Source of the DNA: Pithys albifrons albifrons
Lineage: Eukaryota > Chordata > Aves > Passeriformes > Thamnophilidae
Assembly (NCBI RefSeq): GCF_047495875.1
Contig: NC_092459.1
Span: 17,345,795 to 17,409,794, forward strand
Length of the DNA: 64,000 bases
Direction: 5' to 3'
Part shown: positions 13,504-23,917 of the stretch, in pieces
How positions within the stretch are numbered: position 1 is the first letter of the stretch
Layout: every line of letters begins with the position of its first letter
Notes under the pieces: generated by a model
What the model was told of the DNA's origin: nothing
What the model saw: the letters and a program-made list of their open reading frames with translations, nothing else
Databases searched by the model: none
Made by a program: the position numbers and the translations under genes

Positions 13504-14621
13504 CCTGAAAAATTCTGTTGAATCAGCATCTCGTATTTCCTTTTCCTTTCACAGTTTCTTGTGAATCCCTTGAAAATTGAAGTCCCAGCCAACTGAATAC
13601 CAATTGGTATATTCTTTGTGATCGTAAACCAAAATATCTTCCCCTTTCCTTGCCTCTCTCTCCCCTCAGTAGAACTGACTATTCCTTTTGTGTTTGCAGG
13701 GTGACAACCTGATTAGCCATCAGGGAAACAAAATTCATTTTCCACTCTGATAAGCAATACAGAAACTGTATTAATCTCTGAATTAACATGTTCTCTATTC
13801 ACAGTCTCTCTACATCAATAGATTATTTCTAAAAAAAACCTTATTTTTCAAGGAAAAGAAATTATTTTCAATTTTCCACACTATTGTATTACCTTCTGCA
13901 AAAGCAGGATTTTCCTCAGTACTGATTCTCATTTATTTATTCTGACTATACCCTTAGCCAGAACTAAGGCGTGATAGTAGCAGCTTGAATAATTGTGGAG
14001 AAAAGTAAATTCTAGTAATCAGAAGTGAAAAACAGGAAAGCCAGTTTGTTGTTAAATTGTTGCTGATCAGCTATCTACATAAGCAACTTCAGAGTGAAGA
14101 TGGTAGATAGCAGGCAGAACAAACTGGCCTCCTTTCCTGAAGTTCCCAAACTTTGTAGCATTCTCTCCCATGTATTTACCCCAATGGGTCATAAGTCTTC
14201 AATACCTGTGAGCCAAACTGACATATAATTACTCTTAATTTTTCATTTAGAAAAATGTATGTTATCTGAGTTTGTACCTATTCAGTGCACCTCGTCACAT
14301 CCTGCAAGAATGACCCAGCATTCTGAAATTGTAGAAATCAAGAACAAAAAGGGGAAAGTCTAAACAGCAAGGGATCCAGACACGCTGTTGTGAAATAAAC
14401 AAAATAAAAAATCCAAAGAAAATCCTTGAAAACATTTGTTAGACCTACAATTAAGAAATAAAATAACCAAACCACTAAAGACAAATGTTAAAATCCAAAT
14501 AGTCCAACATCAAAAAAAGGAAGAACCAAGTACTCTGCCCCTTAATGCCTTAGAACTATGGTTGGACTAGTGAAGAAATTCAGAATCTCTGTCTTTGCCA
14601 GCAGCATCCCTTTTAGTAGTC

Positions 14622-15136
14622 TGTGGTGGGTTGAATCCCATTCCCCCACTGACAGGATAGGAGAGAACAGAATGAACAAAGCAGCAAAACCTTCTCAATG
14701 ACAGTTTCAAGATAAAGACAGTTCGATATGACAAAGGTAAAAACAAAACAAGTGATGAAAAGGCAATCAGTCACCACCTCCTACAAACAGATCAATGCCC
14801 ATCCAGTCTCTGAGGAATGACTGCATCCCTCAGAAAACAGTCCCCACAATTTTAAACGCTGAGCATGATGTTACATGGTACAGAATATCCCGTTGGTCAG
14901 TTCAGATGAGCTTTCCTGATTGTGTCCCCTTCTAACTTCTTGCCCACTCCTGGCCTACTCATTGAAAGGGCAGAAAGTGTGAAAAAAGAAAAAGCCTCGA
15001 TGGTTTGCAAGCACTGCTCATGTGTAGCAAACAGACTGGCATGTTACTAGCATTGTTTTAGTCACAAACCAAAATACAGCACCAGACTGGCTGCAGCAAA
15101 GAAAATTAATGCTGTCTCATCCTGACCCAGTGCACA
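14622..15136 (-). mobile_element. ERV LTR, minus orientation
   Basis: This LTR-like block shares layout with the copy at 18533: a start resembling tgtggtgggttgaatccc, a central gctgagcatgatgttacatg followed by ggtacagaatatcccgttgg, and an end near gacccagtgcaca. Its 3' third differs from the 18533 copy, so it is a relative and not a duplicate. The minus orientation is inferred from the related LTR, whose TATA box reads on that strand. No flanking retroviral genes were seen, so it is probably a solo LTR. Confidence 0.72.
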
Positions 15137-16869
15137 GTCCCTTGGATCATACAGCACAATTTGTAACCTTGAGTTAGGATTTACAAAAGAGGTCTCCCGC
15201 AATCAGAATGCAAGCAGCAAGAAGAGTGCTCAAACTATATTAGAGGATGATGTTTCCTAAGTCCCACCTTGAAGTAGATGATTCAATAAGTAAGAGATCA
15301 TGGTGCCAGATGAAAATAAATCAAGCCAAAAGTATTACTCAATAACCTTTGACAGGCTCCCCCTGATTAAGTACTTTGTTTCACATTAACAAGGTTGCGT
15401 AAACTGGAATCCATAGTGAATTAAGACTACTCAAGTCTCACTTTTGAGTGTGTTTTGAACAGAAGTGCTGATGCACCTCTCATCGAACCTGAGTGACATT
15501 TAGAAAACAGAAGCTACAGCTACAGAAGATGTGGGTATGATTTTCTAAAAATTTTATGAGTCCTCCATTCTCAACCGCCTGCTTCCTGGACAACTACCCT
15601 GAATCACTAAACTACTATATTAACAGCTTAAAATATAATAATCCTACCTTCTTCAGTGGTGTTTCCAAGTGCCAAAACCTTTTCTGAAGCATTTCTTTCA
15701 CATTGAAACCCCACCATAGTCAGAGAACTTTATCTCAACCATTATTTAATAAAAATGCAAAGACATAATTTTGATAAAAGTACAAAATATTTCTATCTTT
15801 CAGGAATTTTGGTGACAGCCCATCTCATAGAAGCAGCCCCTTCCTCTACCACCTGGCCCATTTACCTAACTCCACTTGCATTATGGTAACAGGTTGTGAT
15901 AGTAGAAAAGTATCCTGGCAGACCTCCTGGCCCAATGAGATCTGTCTGAGTTTCCTTCAGCCATACAGCCTCCAGTTGTCCTAGAGAATTTTCCTTAATT
16001 ATTTCCACTGAATACCCATATACAGGGCAAAGAGCAGCACTACACATTTCTCTCTCATTCCTCACCTCAACTGTGTTACACTGACAGTTCTGGAGCACTT
16101 CTCAGTTCTGAAAAACAATTCTTAAGGGATGTAACTTACCATTTTGTGAGGAGTAACTTTCAGGAAGTTTAGAGTTTTATTATGTGCAATAACAATACAA
16201 GCAGCAGGAGGGCAGTTTACCAATACACAATAGACCTGACTCAGTGCTTTACTGAGACTGTCTGTGAGACATTCAGCTTGATAGTATTAATCAACATCAA
16301 GAAAAGGACTGAACGATCATGCAGCTGCACTTTATCTTGACTCAGAGAGATCACCTCCAAGTAATAAAAGCAAGTTTAGTTCCTTTGCCCATGTAATTTC
16401 TGCCTTGCTGATAAGACTGTCAAAGCCTATGTCAATTATGTTTGCTAGAGATGCTATGCTGAGATAGTGAATCAACTGATAACTGCCAATAAACAGGCAA
16501 TAGGGGGTAACGATTTTTATCTATAGCGACTTGCACTGCAGACCAGAAAAGCACTGCACATGGAGTGAATGTGAACTGGCTTTATCCTCATACAGTCAAT
16601 CTGATAAAAGAAACATATCACTAAAAACGAACCGCTATTCAATAAATTACTTTGTTTTGGGTTAGACAAAATGTTGTAGAAAACTGTATTTAAAAAATAA
16701 ATGAAATAATGGGCAAAGTGTTAATAATCATGTATGTGACAAACTTGACTTTAGCACTGTCATTACAGTAAAAAAGAGTAAATTAATTTGTAACAAGGCT
16801 AGAGGCAGCACAGTTTGGACATAAGATATTCTGTACACCAATAAAAAAAATCAAAGTGGAATGACTTAC

Positions 16870-16911
16870 CACTTCTTCATGGGTAGCACTTTCTACATTT
16901 ATACCATTAAC
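16870..16911 (-). CDS. SNTG2: SNTG2 exon 6 (PDZ helix alpha-B start)
   Basis: A 42-nt exon of 14 codons, VNGINVESATHEEV, between a CTATTTTTAG acceptor and a GTAAGT donor, both in phase 0. VNGI completes the strand begun in exon 5. THEEV opens helix alpha-B, whose first residue is His, the hallmark of class I PDZ domains that bind Ser/Thr at ligand position -2. The rest of the helix (human VHLLRNAGDEV, from memory) was looked for in 1-16869 on the minus strand and not found, so the next exon lies before this window. Confidence 0.94.
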
Positions 16912-17021
16912 CTAAAAATAGATATGATAGGGAGAAAATGATTTGCAATGTGTAAGTTAGTTACTGAAATAAAAGCAAGTATGAAACAAATGTCTGTGGG
17001 AAAAAGTGAATGTTTACTAAC
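16912..17021 (-). other. SNTG2: SNTG2 intron 5 (110 bp)
   Basis: A short intron beginning GTTAGT and ending CTATTTTTAG, between exons 5 and 6. The two exons form a pair in 196 bp of genomic DNA. Confidence 0.93.
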
Positions 17022-17065
17022 CTGTATTATTGCATCTCCTATAAATAACATTCCTGTTTGTTCAG
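17022..17065 (-). CDS. SNTG2: SNTG2 exon 5 (PDZ domain)
   Basis: A 44-nt exon. With the G carried over from exon 4 it encodes AEQTGMLFIGDAIIQ, the PDZ segment with the typical G(D)-I/L-L-x-V/I-N turn into the next strand. The acceptor is AATCCCACAG|CTG and the donor CAG|GTTAGT, ending in phase 0. From memory human SNTG2 reads ADQTGMLFVGDAVLQ. The exon is separated from exon 6 by only 110 bp. Confidence 0.95.
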
Positions 17066-18532
17066 CTGTGGGATTACAGAAGGAGTATATTTTAATTGAT
17101 AGTAGTACTAAAAAAATTGCTATATTCTCTTCCAGCAATTGATTTAACATGCTTTGGTTTGTAATCTTCATTTGTAACTGATTTGGTTGTGAATATACCA
17201 ATGGCACAACAACCAGTATTCATCCTACAAAGGTAATAGATCCTTAGCAATTTTAAACAAATTAAAAGAGCTACTTTCCATGCACAAAGAACTTGTATAG
17301 TATAGAATACAAATGTCATTTCTCACTAATGAAGGATTTCATTAAATGACGTGGAAAATGTGATTCACACTTTTCATTATTCTTCCATAAAAGGGAAATA
17401 GGAATTTCTGAAACTACTTAGCAATTCCTTTCCCCTTGAGCAAATTTAAAGGGACTGCTGTAATTAAAGAGATTGTGCCTAGAATGTAATATAACTCTTT
17501 AACATGAAATTTGAGTTAGCTTTGTTTCTAAGAATAATGTTTGCATGTTTCCTGCCTTACAGAGTTAATGGGAAAAAGTTAATGAAACTGCAACAATTCT
17601 GCACAGATAAAAACAATGACATTTTTGAGATGTGTTCTCTCATTTTTATTTTTTTTTACTTTTTAAATTTTTTTTGTGGAATTTGGGAATGTTTATCTTA
17701 TGAAATGTAGTAATTGAAAGTAAGGCTCAGACCCTGCAAAGACTGATAGTATTAAGACCTATTAGTCTTATATATGATCTTTAAAGTCACAGCTTGAGGC
17801 TTAGAAGAATGCAATAAATGTTAACAAAGGCAGTATTGTAAGAAATGGAAATAGAGGTAAAAAAAGATGAAAAACTGCACAGAGTATTCTCATGATTTCT
17901 GCAACATAGCTGTTGCCACTACAAATGTACCTTTGGTACAAAATAGCACTTTTTAAAAAATAAATTTATCTTTCTAATAGATTTTTCATCGCTCTTTTTG
18001 CAGATAACAGTCCATTAGTCAATACTTAAATATCTCACTGTTTATTTCAAATATCATCCTACAAGTTGCATTGAAGGTCTTTACCCTATTTCTCATCCTA
18101 CTTCGTATTTAAAATTATGCGTATAATTTGCAATAGTTGATGTAGAAAGAGTCAGCTATGTATGGAAAATGAACTGAATTAAAGCAGCTCAAAACAATTA
18201 CAAAGTAATACAAAGAAGGCTATGTAGGATACCTACTTTGCCAGAGGTGCTGAACATTAGGTTGGGTAGCTCAATACTAAACATGTATTTGAGATGTTAG
18301 TAATAATTATAGCAATAGTGAAAAAACATACAAAAATGTAGTTCAATGCTTATTTTGGGGTTGTTTTAGAAAAATAAAAGCATACTTGAATTGGAGATAG
18401 AAGTAAAGGCCTGTGTTTGAAATTCCAGTTGTGGAAAAGTAGAAAAGGACAAATTAGGGGTGACTGCCTTGCCCACTGTGTGGGAATGTCTCAGGAGGGA
18501 GAGCAGAAATTTTGAGTATGTCTGTATTAGCA

Positions 18533-19128
18533 AGTTGTGGTTTAATCCCAGCTGTCAGCTATGCACCATGCAGCCACCTGCTCAACCCTCCTTCCCAATA
18601 CTATAATCCCTCCCTCCCCAACCCCCCACCCCCAACTCCCTGCCATACTCCAGTGGGATGGGGCAGACAATTAAAAAAGAGGTAAATCTCATGGTTTGAG
18701 ATACAAACAGTTTAAGATTGAAATAAATTTTAATATGATAATAGTAATGGAAAGGTGGTAGTGTGTGAGTGATGCACAACTTTCTTCATCATGTGCTGAA
18801 CGATGCCCAGTCTGTCCTTGAGAAGCAATTAGCAGCTCCCAGACAATTCCTTTCAGTTTATATACTGAGCATGATGTTCTGTGGTACAGAATATTTCTTT
18901 GACCATTTTGGGCCATTTCTCCTGGCCATGCTCCCTCCCAACTTCTTGTGCACCTGCTTGCTGGCAGAGCATGCGACACTGAAAAGTCCTTGATTTAAAG
19001 AAAGCACTATTTAGCCACAACTGAAATATCAGTGTGTTACCAACAGCATTCCCATACTCAATCCAAAACATAGCACTGTATCAGCTCCTAAGAAGAAAAT
19101 TAATTCTATCCCAACTGAAGCCAGAACA
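18533..19128 (-). mobile_element. ERVL-like solo LTR, minus orientation
   Basis: A roughly 596-bp avian LTR. On the minus strand it begins TGTTCTGGCTTCAGTTGGGA and ends GGGATTAAACCACAACT, the pattern of a widespread bird ERVL-type LTR. A TATA box (TATATAAAC, 18856-18864) sits on the minus strand in the expected middle position. A C-rich run at 18604-18640 corresponds to the G-rich U5 end. No clear target duplication was found: the flanking 5-mers TAGCA and CAACA differ. No internal retroviral sequence adjoins it. Confidence 0.85.
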
Positions 19129-19866
19129 CAACAGGCACATGTGATGAGGCAGAACAGAGAGAGATCACAAATCAAAGCAGTTGGTGCTGAGGCTCCTTAC
19201 ACCCACACTGTAAAGGTTTCAGGGATTTTAACTGACATTAGTAAGACTGGACTTCCAGTCTAATTGCTCTCAAGTGAAGATAAGCTGCTCAAGGAAAGCT
19301 AGTACACAAAACTTTGATTTGTGAGCCCTAAGCAGCCCATTGTAAGGCACACAGTGCCACACAGTGACAAACTCCTTCTACCAGTAATAGCTGCTAGAGG
19401 CCACAATACACAGGAGGAGATCTTGCTTACAAGTAATGCAATGGTGCCTAAAACTGCAATCAGCGTAGAGCCTGGACATCAACCGAACGAAGTGTAACAC
19501 AGGGAAAGTAGGTCCTCAACCTCGTTCAGGAGGCCAACTCTAATAAGCCAATTCTCAGATATTAGTCTGTCTGTGGGCCACAGTAGGAGCTCCAGTGCTC
19601 TGCAGCAAGGCATGTAACAATAGTCAGATGATCTGCAGGACACAGATGTGATAGGATGGCATGTGTGGGCAGCAGGCAGTACTGTTTTTGAGGCCCTCGT
19701 AAAGAAGCTGTTGCTATTGGAAAGAGCAATAGAGCAAAACGCATGGTAAAGAAAGAGATGTAGGGATGTGAGACGTGAGTATGGAAAGGATTCCTGTAAC
19801 AGGTCAAAAGAGAAAAATGTAAGGTAAGAAAGCAAAGCGTACTGAGACAGAAAATGTTGCGTGAAA

Positions 19867-20022
19867 GCTGAGATCCTGATGGAAGACTGTATTGGTTGCA
19901 ATGCCAAAGTCATGGGTTCAATCGCCTGTATGGGCCATTGACATAAGAGTTGACCTCGATGATCCTTGTGGGTCTCTTCCAACTCAGAATAGTCTATGAT
20001 TCTGTGACTTTGTTATTCTGTG
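19867..20022 (+). mobile_element. TguSINE1-like tRNA/CR1 composite SINE
   Basis: The first ~75 bp resemble a tRNA-Ile gene: gctgag start, attggttgcaatgccaaag, a box-B-like gggttcaatcgcc at 19914-19926 and the gggcca end. This is followed directly by a CR1-type tail (gttgacctcgatgatccttg, ggtctcttccaactcagaat, then tctatgattctgtga). This head-tail combination is that of TguSINE1, a pol III SINE mobilised by CR1 machinery. The tRNA part has lost its clover-leaf pairing and is not a functional tRNA gene. Confidence 0.85.
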
Positions 20023-21960
20023 AAGATTTGCAGGCAGACAGGTAGGTATCACATCCTCCTGGATGTTCATCTACCTGTGATCCGCTGCATAATGACACAA
20101 CAGCAGTCATGCAATGCTGCCTAAGTCTTCCAAGAAAACTTCCTCGTTCTGACAAAAGTTATAATAAAATACATAGACTAGTATTCATGCAAAAAAAGAA
20201 AGACTAAATTCCAGACATAGGTAAAATTCTTGAGATAGAGCTAGTTAACAGCTCAAGGCTTTGGGTTTAGCCACTGGTCCATAATTTAAAATCAATGATG
20301 ATTTCTAACAAATATATTTTCCATAAATCAAATTTCTAGAGGATGTGTCACTAAAATGCAGATTTTGCAAAACAGTTTGCTGTAGTTTACATTGTTTATT
20401 GGAAATAAAATGACTGGAAAAACTCCTTGGAAAGAGACAAAAAAGTTTTGTCTTGTTTCTCTAAGGCACATTTTAAACCTTAAGACAAAACATCTACTGA
20501 TGTTTTCACGAAGTCACGTGTTCTCTACATGATAAAAATATTAAATAAATTCTTCCAGGCTTCTTGGAACTTTCTCCCATTGGTAACATACTCATTTACA
20601 AAAGTGTTTATGACAAAGGTGCTCTAAAATTACCAGTCACTATGTGTAAAATGAATCAATTCTAAGACCAAAATACTCAAGAAAGAGCTTTGGGATATGA
20701 AGGAGCATATAACCTTACTCAGTGAAACAATAAACACAACTTTTTCAGAATCTAGTTTGCCTTTTGAAGCTTTACTTGAAATAATATTTTAGTAGCACTT
20801 AATTGAACATGTCCGAAAAAAAACCCAAACCCTTTGATAATAAGCACAAAGTAGTGAAATCAGAAATATATCAGGCTGTAAAAGAAAATGAAGCATGTGT
20901 TAAAACAACTAATGCTATATAACCATTACTCTACATCTTAATTTTGTTTATAAACATTTAGTACTGATTAGTTGCTGTGCATTGATTAAATGCAAAAGTG
21001 ATACTGAATGGGGCAAAGCATGAGAGAAACCTAAAGCGGCTTATGTTGAAGTAACGGTATGAAAATAACCATTAAAATCTTTAGAAAATATTAGACTTGA
21101 AAAACTTTTCCAAATGCAAATGACCCATCATTCTAATCTTTAAAACAAAAAGCCTCTCTGACAGAGCCATGAACTATTAAAAATGATTTGAACTTTACTT
21201 TACCTATCTTTACTTTTCCTATCCACTCAGGCTCAAGAAGGGCTGTATCAAATTTTCCCAAATTTGCAAGGTTGTGAAATGGCAAGTTTAATGAATAGAG
21301 AGTCTTTGGAAGTTCTGAATTACATGTTAATTGATGCACATCTCTCTATGAAGATTTGAGTCTGTCAATAATCTGATGTCCTTGTATTTTTCAAGATTGG
21401 TCACAGTATGCATTTTCACTCAATTTTTGTTAAATTTCTGAATCACATGAGAAATATACCAGTTACTATGTCCTATGGCAAAAAATGCTGATAGAAGCAC
21501 AAAGAGAGCTGCACAGCCTTCATGGACCTCTCAATGCATAAGCTTAGTTAAATATATGCATAAGTATTTCACTGCTTAAATATAAAGGAACAGTTCAGAA
21601 ACTAGATTAAATAAAAAGACCGGAAAACTTAGTATTAAGGATGCTAACGACTACCCTTACTTATCCAGATGTATTTTTATCTCCTATTCCAGGAACTGGA
21701 CATAACTTCACTCATGACTGTAAAGATACACCTGCTGCAGTTTGGGTGGGTTATTTTAATTTTTTAGCTGTGGTTGGGGTTTTTTTGGTTGTTTATGTTT
21801 GTTGTTTAGTTGGTTTTTTTAGTCAAGCACTTTGAGATTTTTAACCTGTGATTCAAAACACAATTATATTAACTCAATTATTGAAAAATACCTGGTAATA
21901 GATGTTGTTTAAAAATGGAACATACTTTTTACAGGACTTGGCTAAATTTAATATAATTGT

Positions 21961-21999
21961 TTAAATTAAAAAAAAACCCAAACAAAAAAAAACCCAAAC
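21961..21999 (+). repeat. A/C-rich tract paired with upstream T/G-rich tract
   Basis: aaaaaaaacccaaac repeats twice. A T/G-rich run (ggttggggtttttttggttg) lies about 140 bp upstream at 21770-21830. Confidence 0.85.
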
Positions 22000-23851
22000 T
22001 CCCAGAATTTCTGGTTTTGACCATGAGGTTTCCCAGTGCCTGTGAAAAAAGCAACAAGAGATCACCTCATGATCCTAAAACTACTGTATCTAGCCATCAA
22101 GAAGTCACTTCCAGATCTAAGCAAACATAGGCCTGAAGCACTGAAGCTCAATACATCATTTCAATGTGAGAGATGCACAGAATGATTGAGCTGAGAAAGG
22201 TGCTGGACACAGGAGTGGGTAAAGACTGAATGTAGCAGGGAATGTCTTTCAACAGGAAAATGTTACAGAACTGAATCTGTTTTGAAGATAGATGTTCGCT
22301 AATGGCTTTGCTCCTTCACCTTCTCCTTTGAGATAACATCAGCAAAAAACAGGTTTTCAGAACATAATGCTCACTAGAAACTTTACTGATAAAAACATTT
22401 TTCTGTTAATGGCGAGAATTGAATGCAACCTAAAATGAAAATTACTGTAAAAACAAATTTCTAATGCTTTCTATAGAAAATTATTAATAGGATAAATTGA
22501 GCTTTAGTACAACCAAGTCTTATATTTTATGTATGCCAAAAAGTAAAATGTGTAAGATGTATAAAGGCAAATAGGAATCCCAAGAGCATGCCAATGGGCA
22601 TTAAGGTACCTTAACCTTAAAAACAAAATCTGTTTATTCTGTGCCATGACTTTTAAAAGGCAGATGATACTATAACTGTTTTCTGAGGCTAATGTAAAAA
22701 TACCACTTTGTTACTACCACCTGAGTATTCAGAGACCCTATGTTACAGACAAAATTTTCCCTTTTGTAAGTGACCTGGTGGGGGCAATGGCTGCATGTAT
22801 ACCATAACTGAGAAAACTAGGATCTGGCTATCTCTCATTAAACGTGCTTTGAAAAACAGCACAGAAAAAAGTATTCCGTTTTCTTTCTACCTGCCTGACT
22901 CTTAGCAGTAACTAAAGCAAAAATTATCTAAAGGCTTTTGGATGGTTTTTCTGATTGCAAAGAGCTTTGTGACATGAGCTGCATTGCCAGTAATATACAT
23001 ATCTTGAAAAAGTAAAAAGTACCAGCATACACCATGATTAAATTGACTTCAGAGCTACTTTAAGAAACAAAAGGAGAAAAATTCAGGTGGTCTGATTTTC
23101 CTACAGAATTTCAGGTATTCCTATGTCTTGATGAAAGATTCTTAAGCCAAACCAAATGGCAATGGAATTCTCATACAATATGAACTCAGTGAAGAAAACT
23201 TAGATATAACAGGCTAGTTCTTTAATTAAGGAAAGAGGCCTAATGTAGCTCAGATTAACTTGTAGATGTTGCAGCAGAGAGAACCCACAGGAATAGTTAT
23301 CATGATGAATTCTTAATCGAGAAAAATACTTCCCATTTTACATTCAGTTCTTGATCATTTGATTTTGCCTTTATAGAAAAACATTAATTATCAAAGCAAG
23401 GAAACAAAATTGGAACATTAATAGTGCAATTACTTTAAAGTTTTAACTTTTTAAGAAAATTCACGACAACTAAGATACGACTGTAAGAAAAGGCATTGTT
23501 TTCTTGAAGATGTATCTTTAGAAAATTTGAAAGGGCTACATTACTACTGTCATTTATTACTTGGGATACTTGCCTAACCACAGTCTCTTGAGTTTGAAAT
23601 AAAAGTAAAAATACTCATGCATTTTACATGGACAGAATTCAGAAATAAGCAGTGGTAATTAAGAAGCAAAAGCAACAATCATAACTATGAATAAGTTATA
23701 TTTTCTTTTAAAAATAAGTTCTGCTAGTCAAGCATAGCTAAGACTCCATTATTAGAGTCAGTAGAAAGCTATTTAAAATTGTAAAAATATGGTATTTCTA
23801 GAAATACAGTTAGTAGTGTTAAATCAACCCCTAAATTTTATATTTCCAGAG

Positions 23852-23917
23852 TTTAACAGTTGGCCTTGATGATCTCAGCAGTCTTTTCCAGCCTTAACAA
23901 TTCTTTGATTCTATGAG
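23852..23917 (+). mobile_element. CR1 3' terminal scrap
   Basis: About 65 bp of CR1 end: acagttggccttgatgatct, cagtcttttccagcctta, and the tail ttctttgattctatga. It is a very short 5'-truncated insertion. Confidence 0.75.

Larger units (their letters stand above)
1..16869 (-). other. SNTG2: SNTG2 intron 6 (partial)
   Basis: Intron sequence downstream of exon 6, running off the window. It carries CR1 copies at 521, 12724 and 13055, LTRs at 1933 and 14622, and an unassigned terminal-exon-like segment at 9739. The long stretches 2364-9660, 9940-12720 and 15140-16869 are AT-rich and show no gene or repeat that I can recognise. Confidence 0.85.

Noticed and set aside
15605..15660. Possible minus-strand donor GAAG|GTAGGAT as another SNTG2 exon
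   Set aside because: The upstream translation does not match the remembered SNTG2 sequence after the PDZ helix, and no matching acceptor was found.
15862..16098. 78-codon minus-strand frame with a mixed amino-acid composition
   Set aside because: No family recognised and no good acceptor/donor pair; not supported as an SNTG2 exon.
19867..19945. Possible tRNA-Ile gene
   Set aside because: Box B is present, but the arms do not pair and a CR1 tail follows directly; it is the head of a SINE.
19479..19982. 167-codon minus-strand open frame, the longest in the window
   Set aside because: Its first part is the reverse of the tRNA/CR1 SINE tail and the rest shows no domain; a second minus-strand frame overlaps it.
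22174..22212. Possible inverted CR1 terminus (cacagaatgattgagctgag)
   Set aside because: Only about 35 bp resemble CR1 and the similarity stops abruptly; too short to list.
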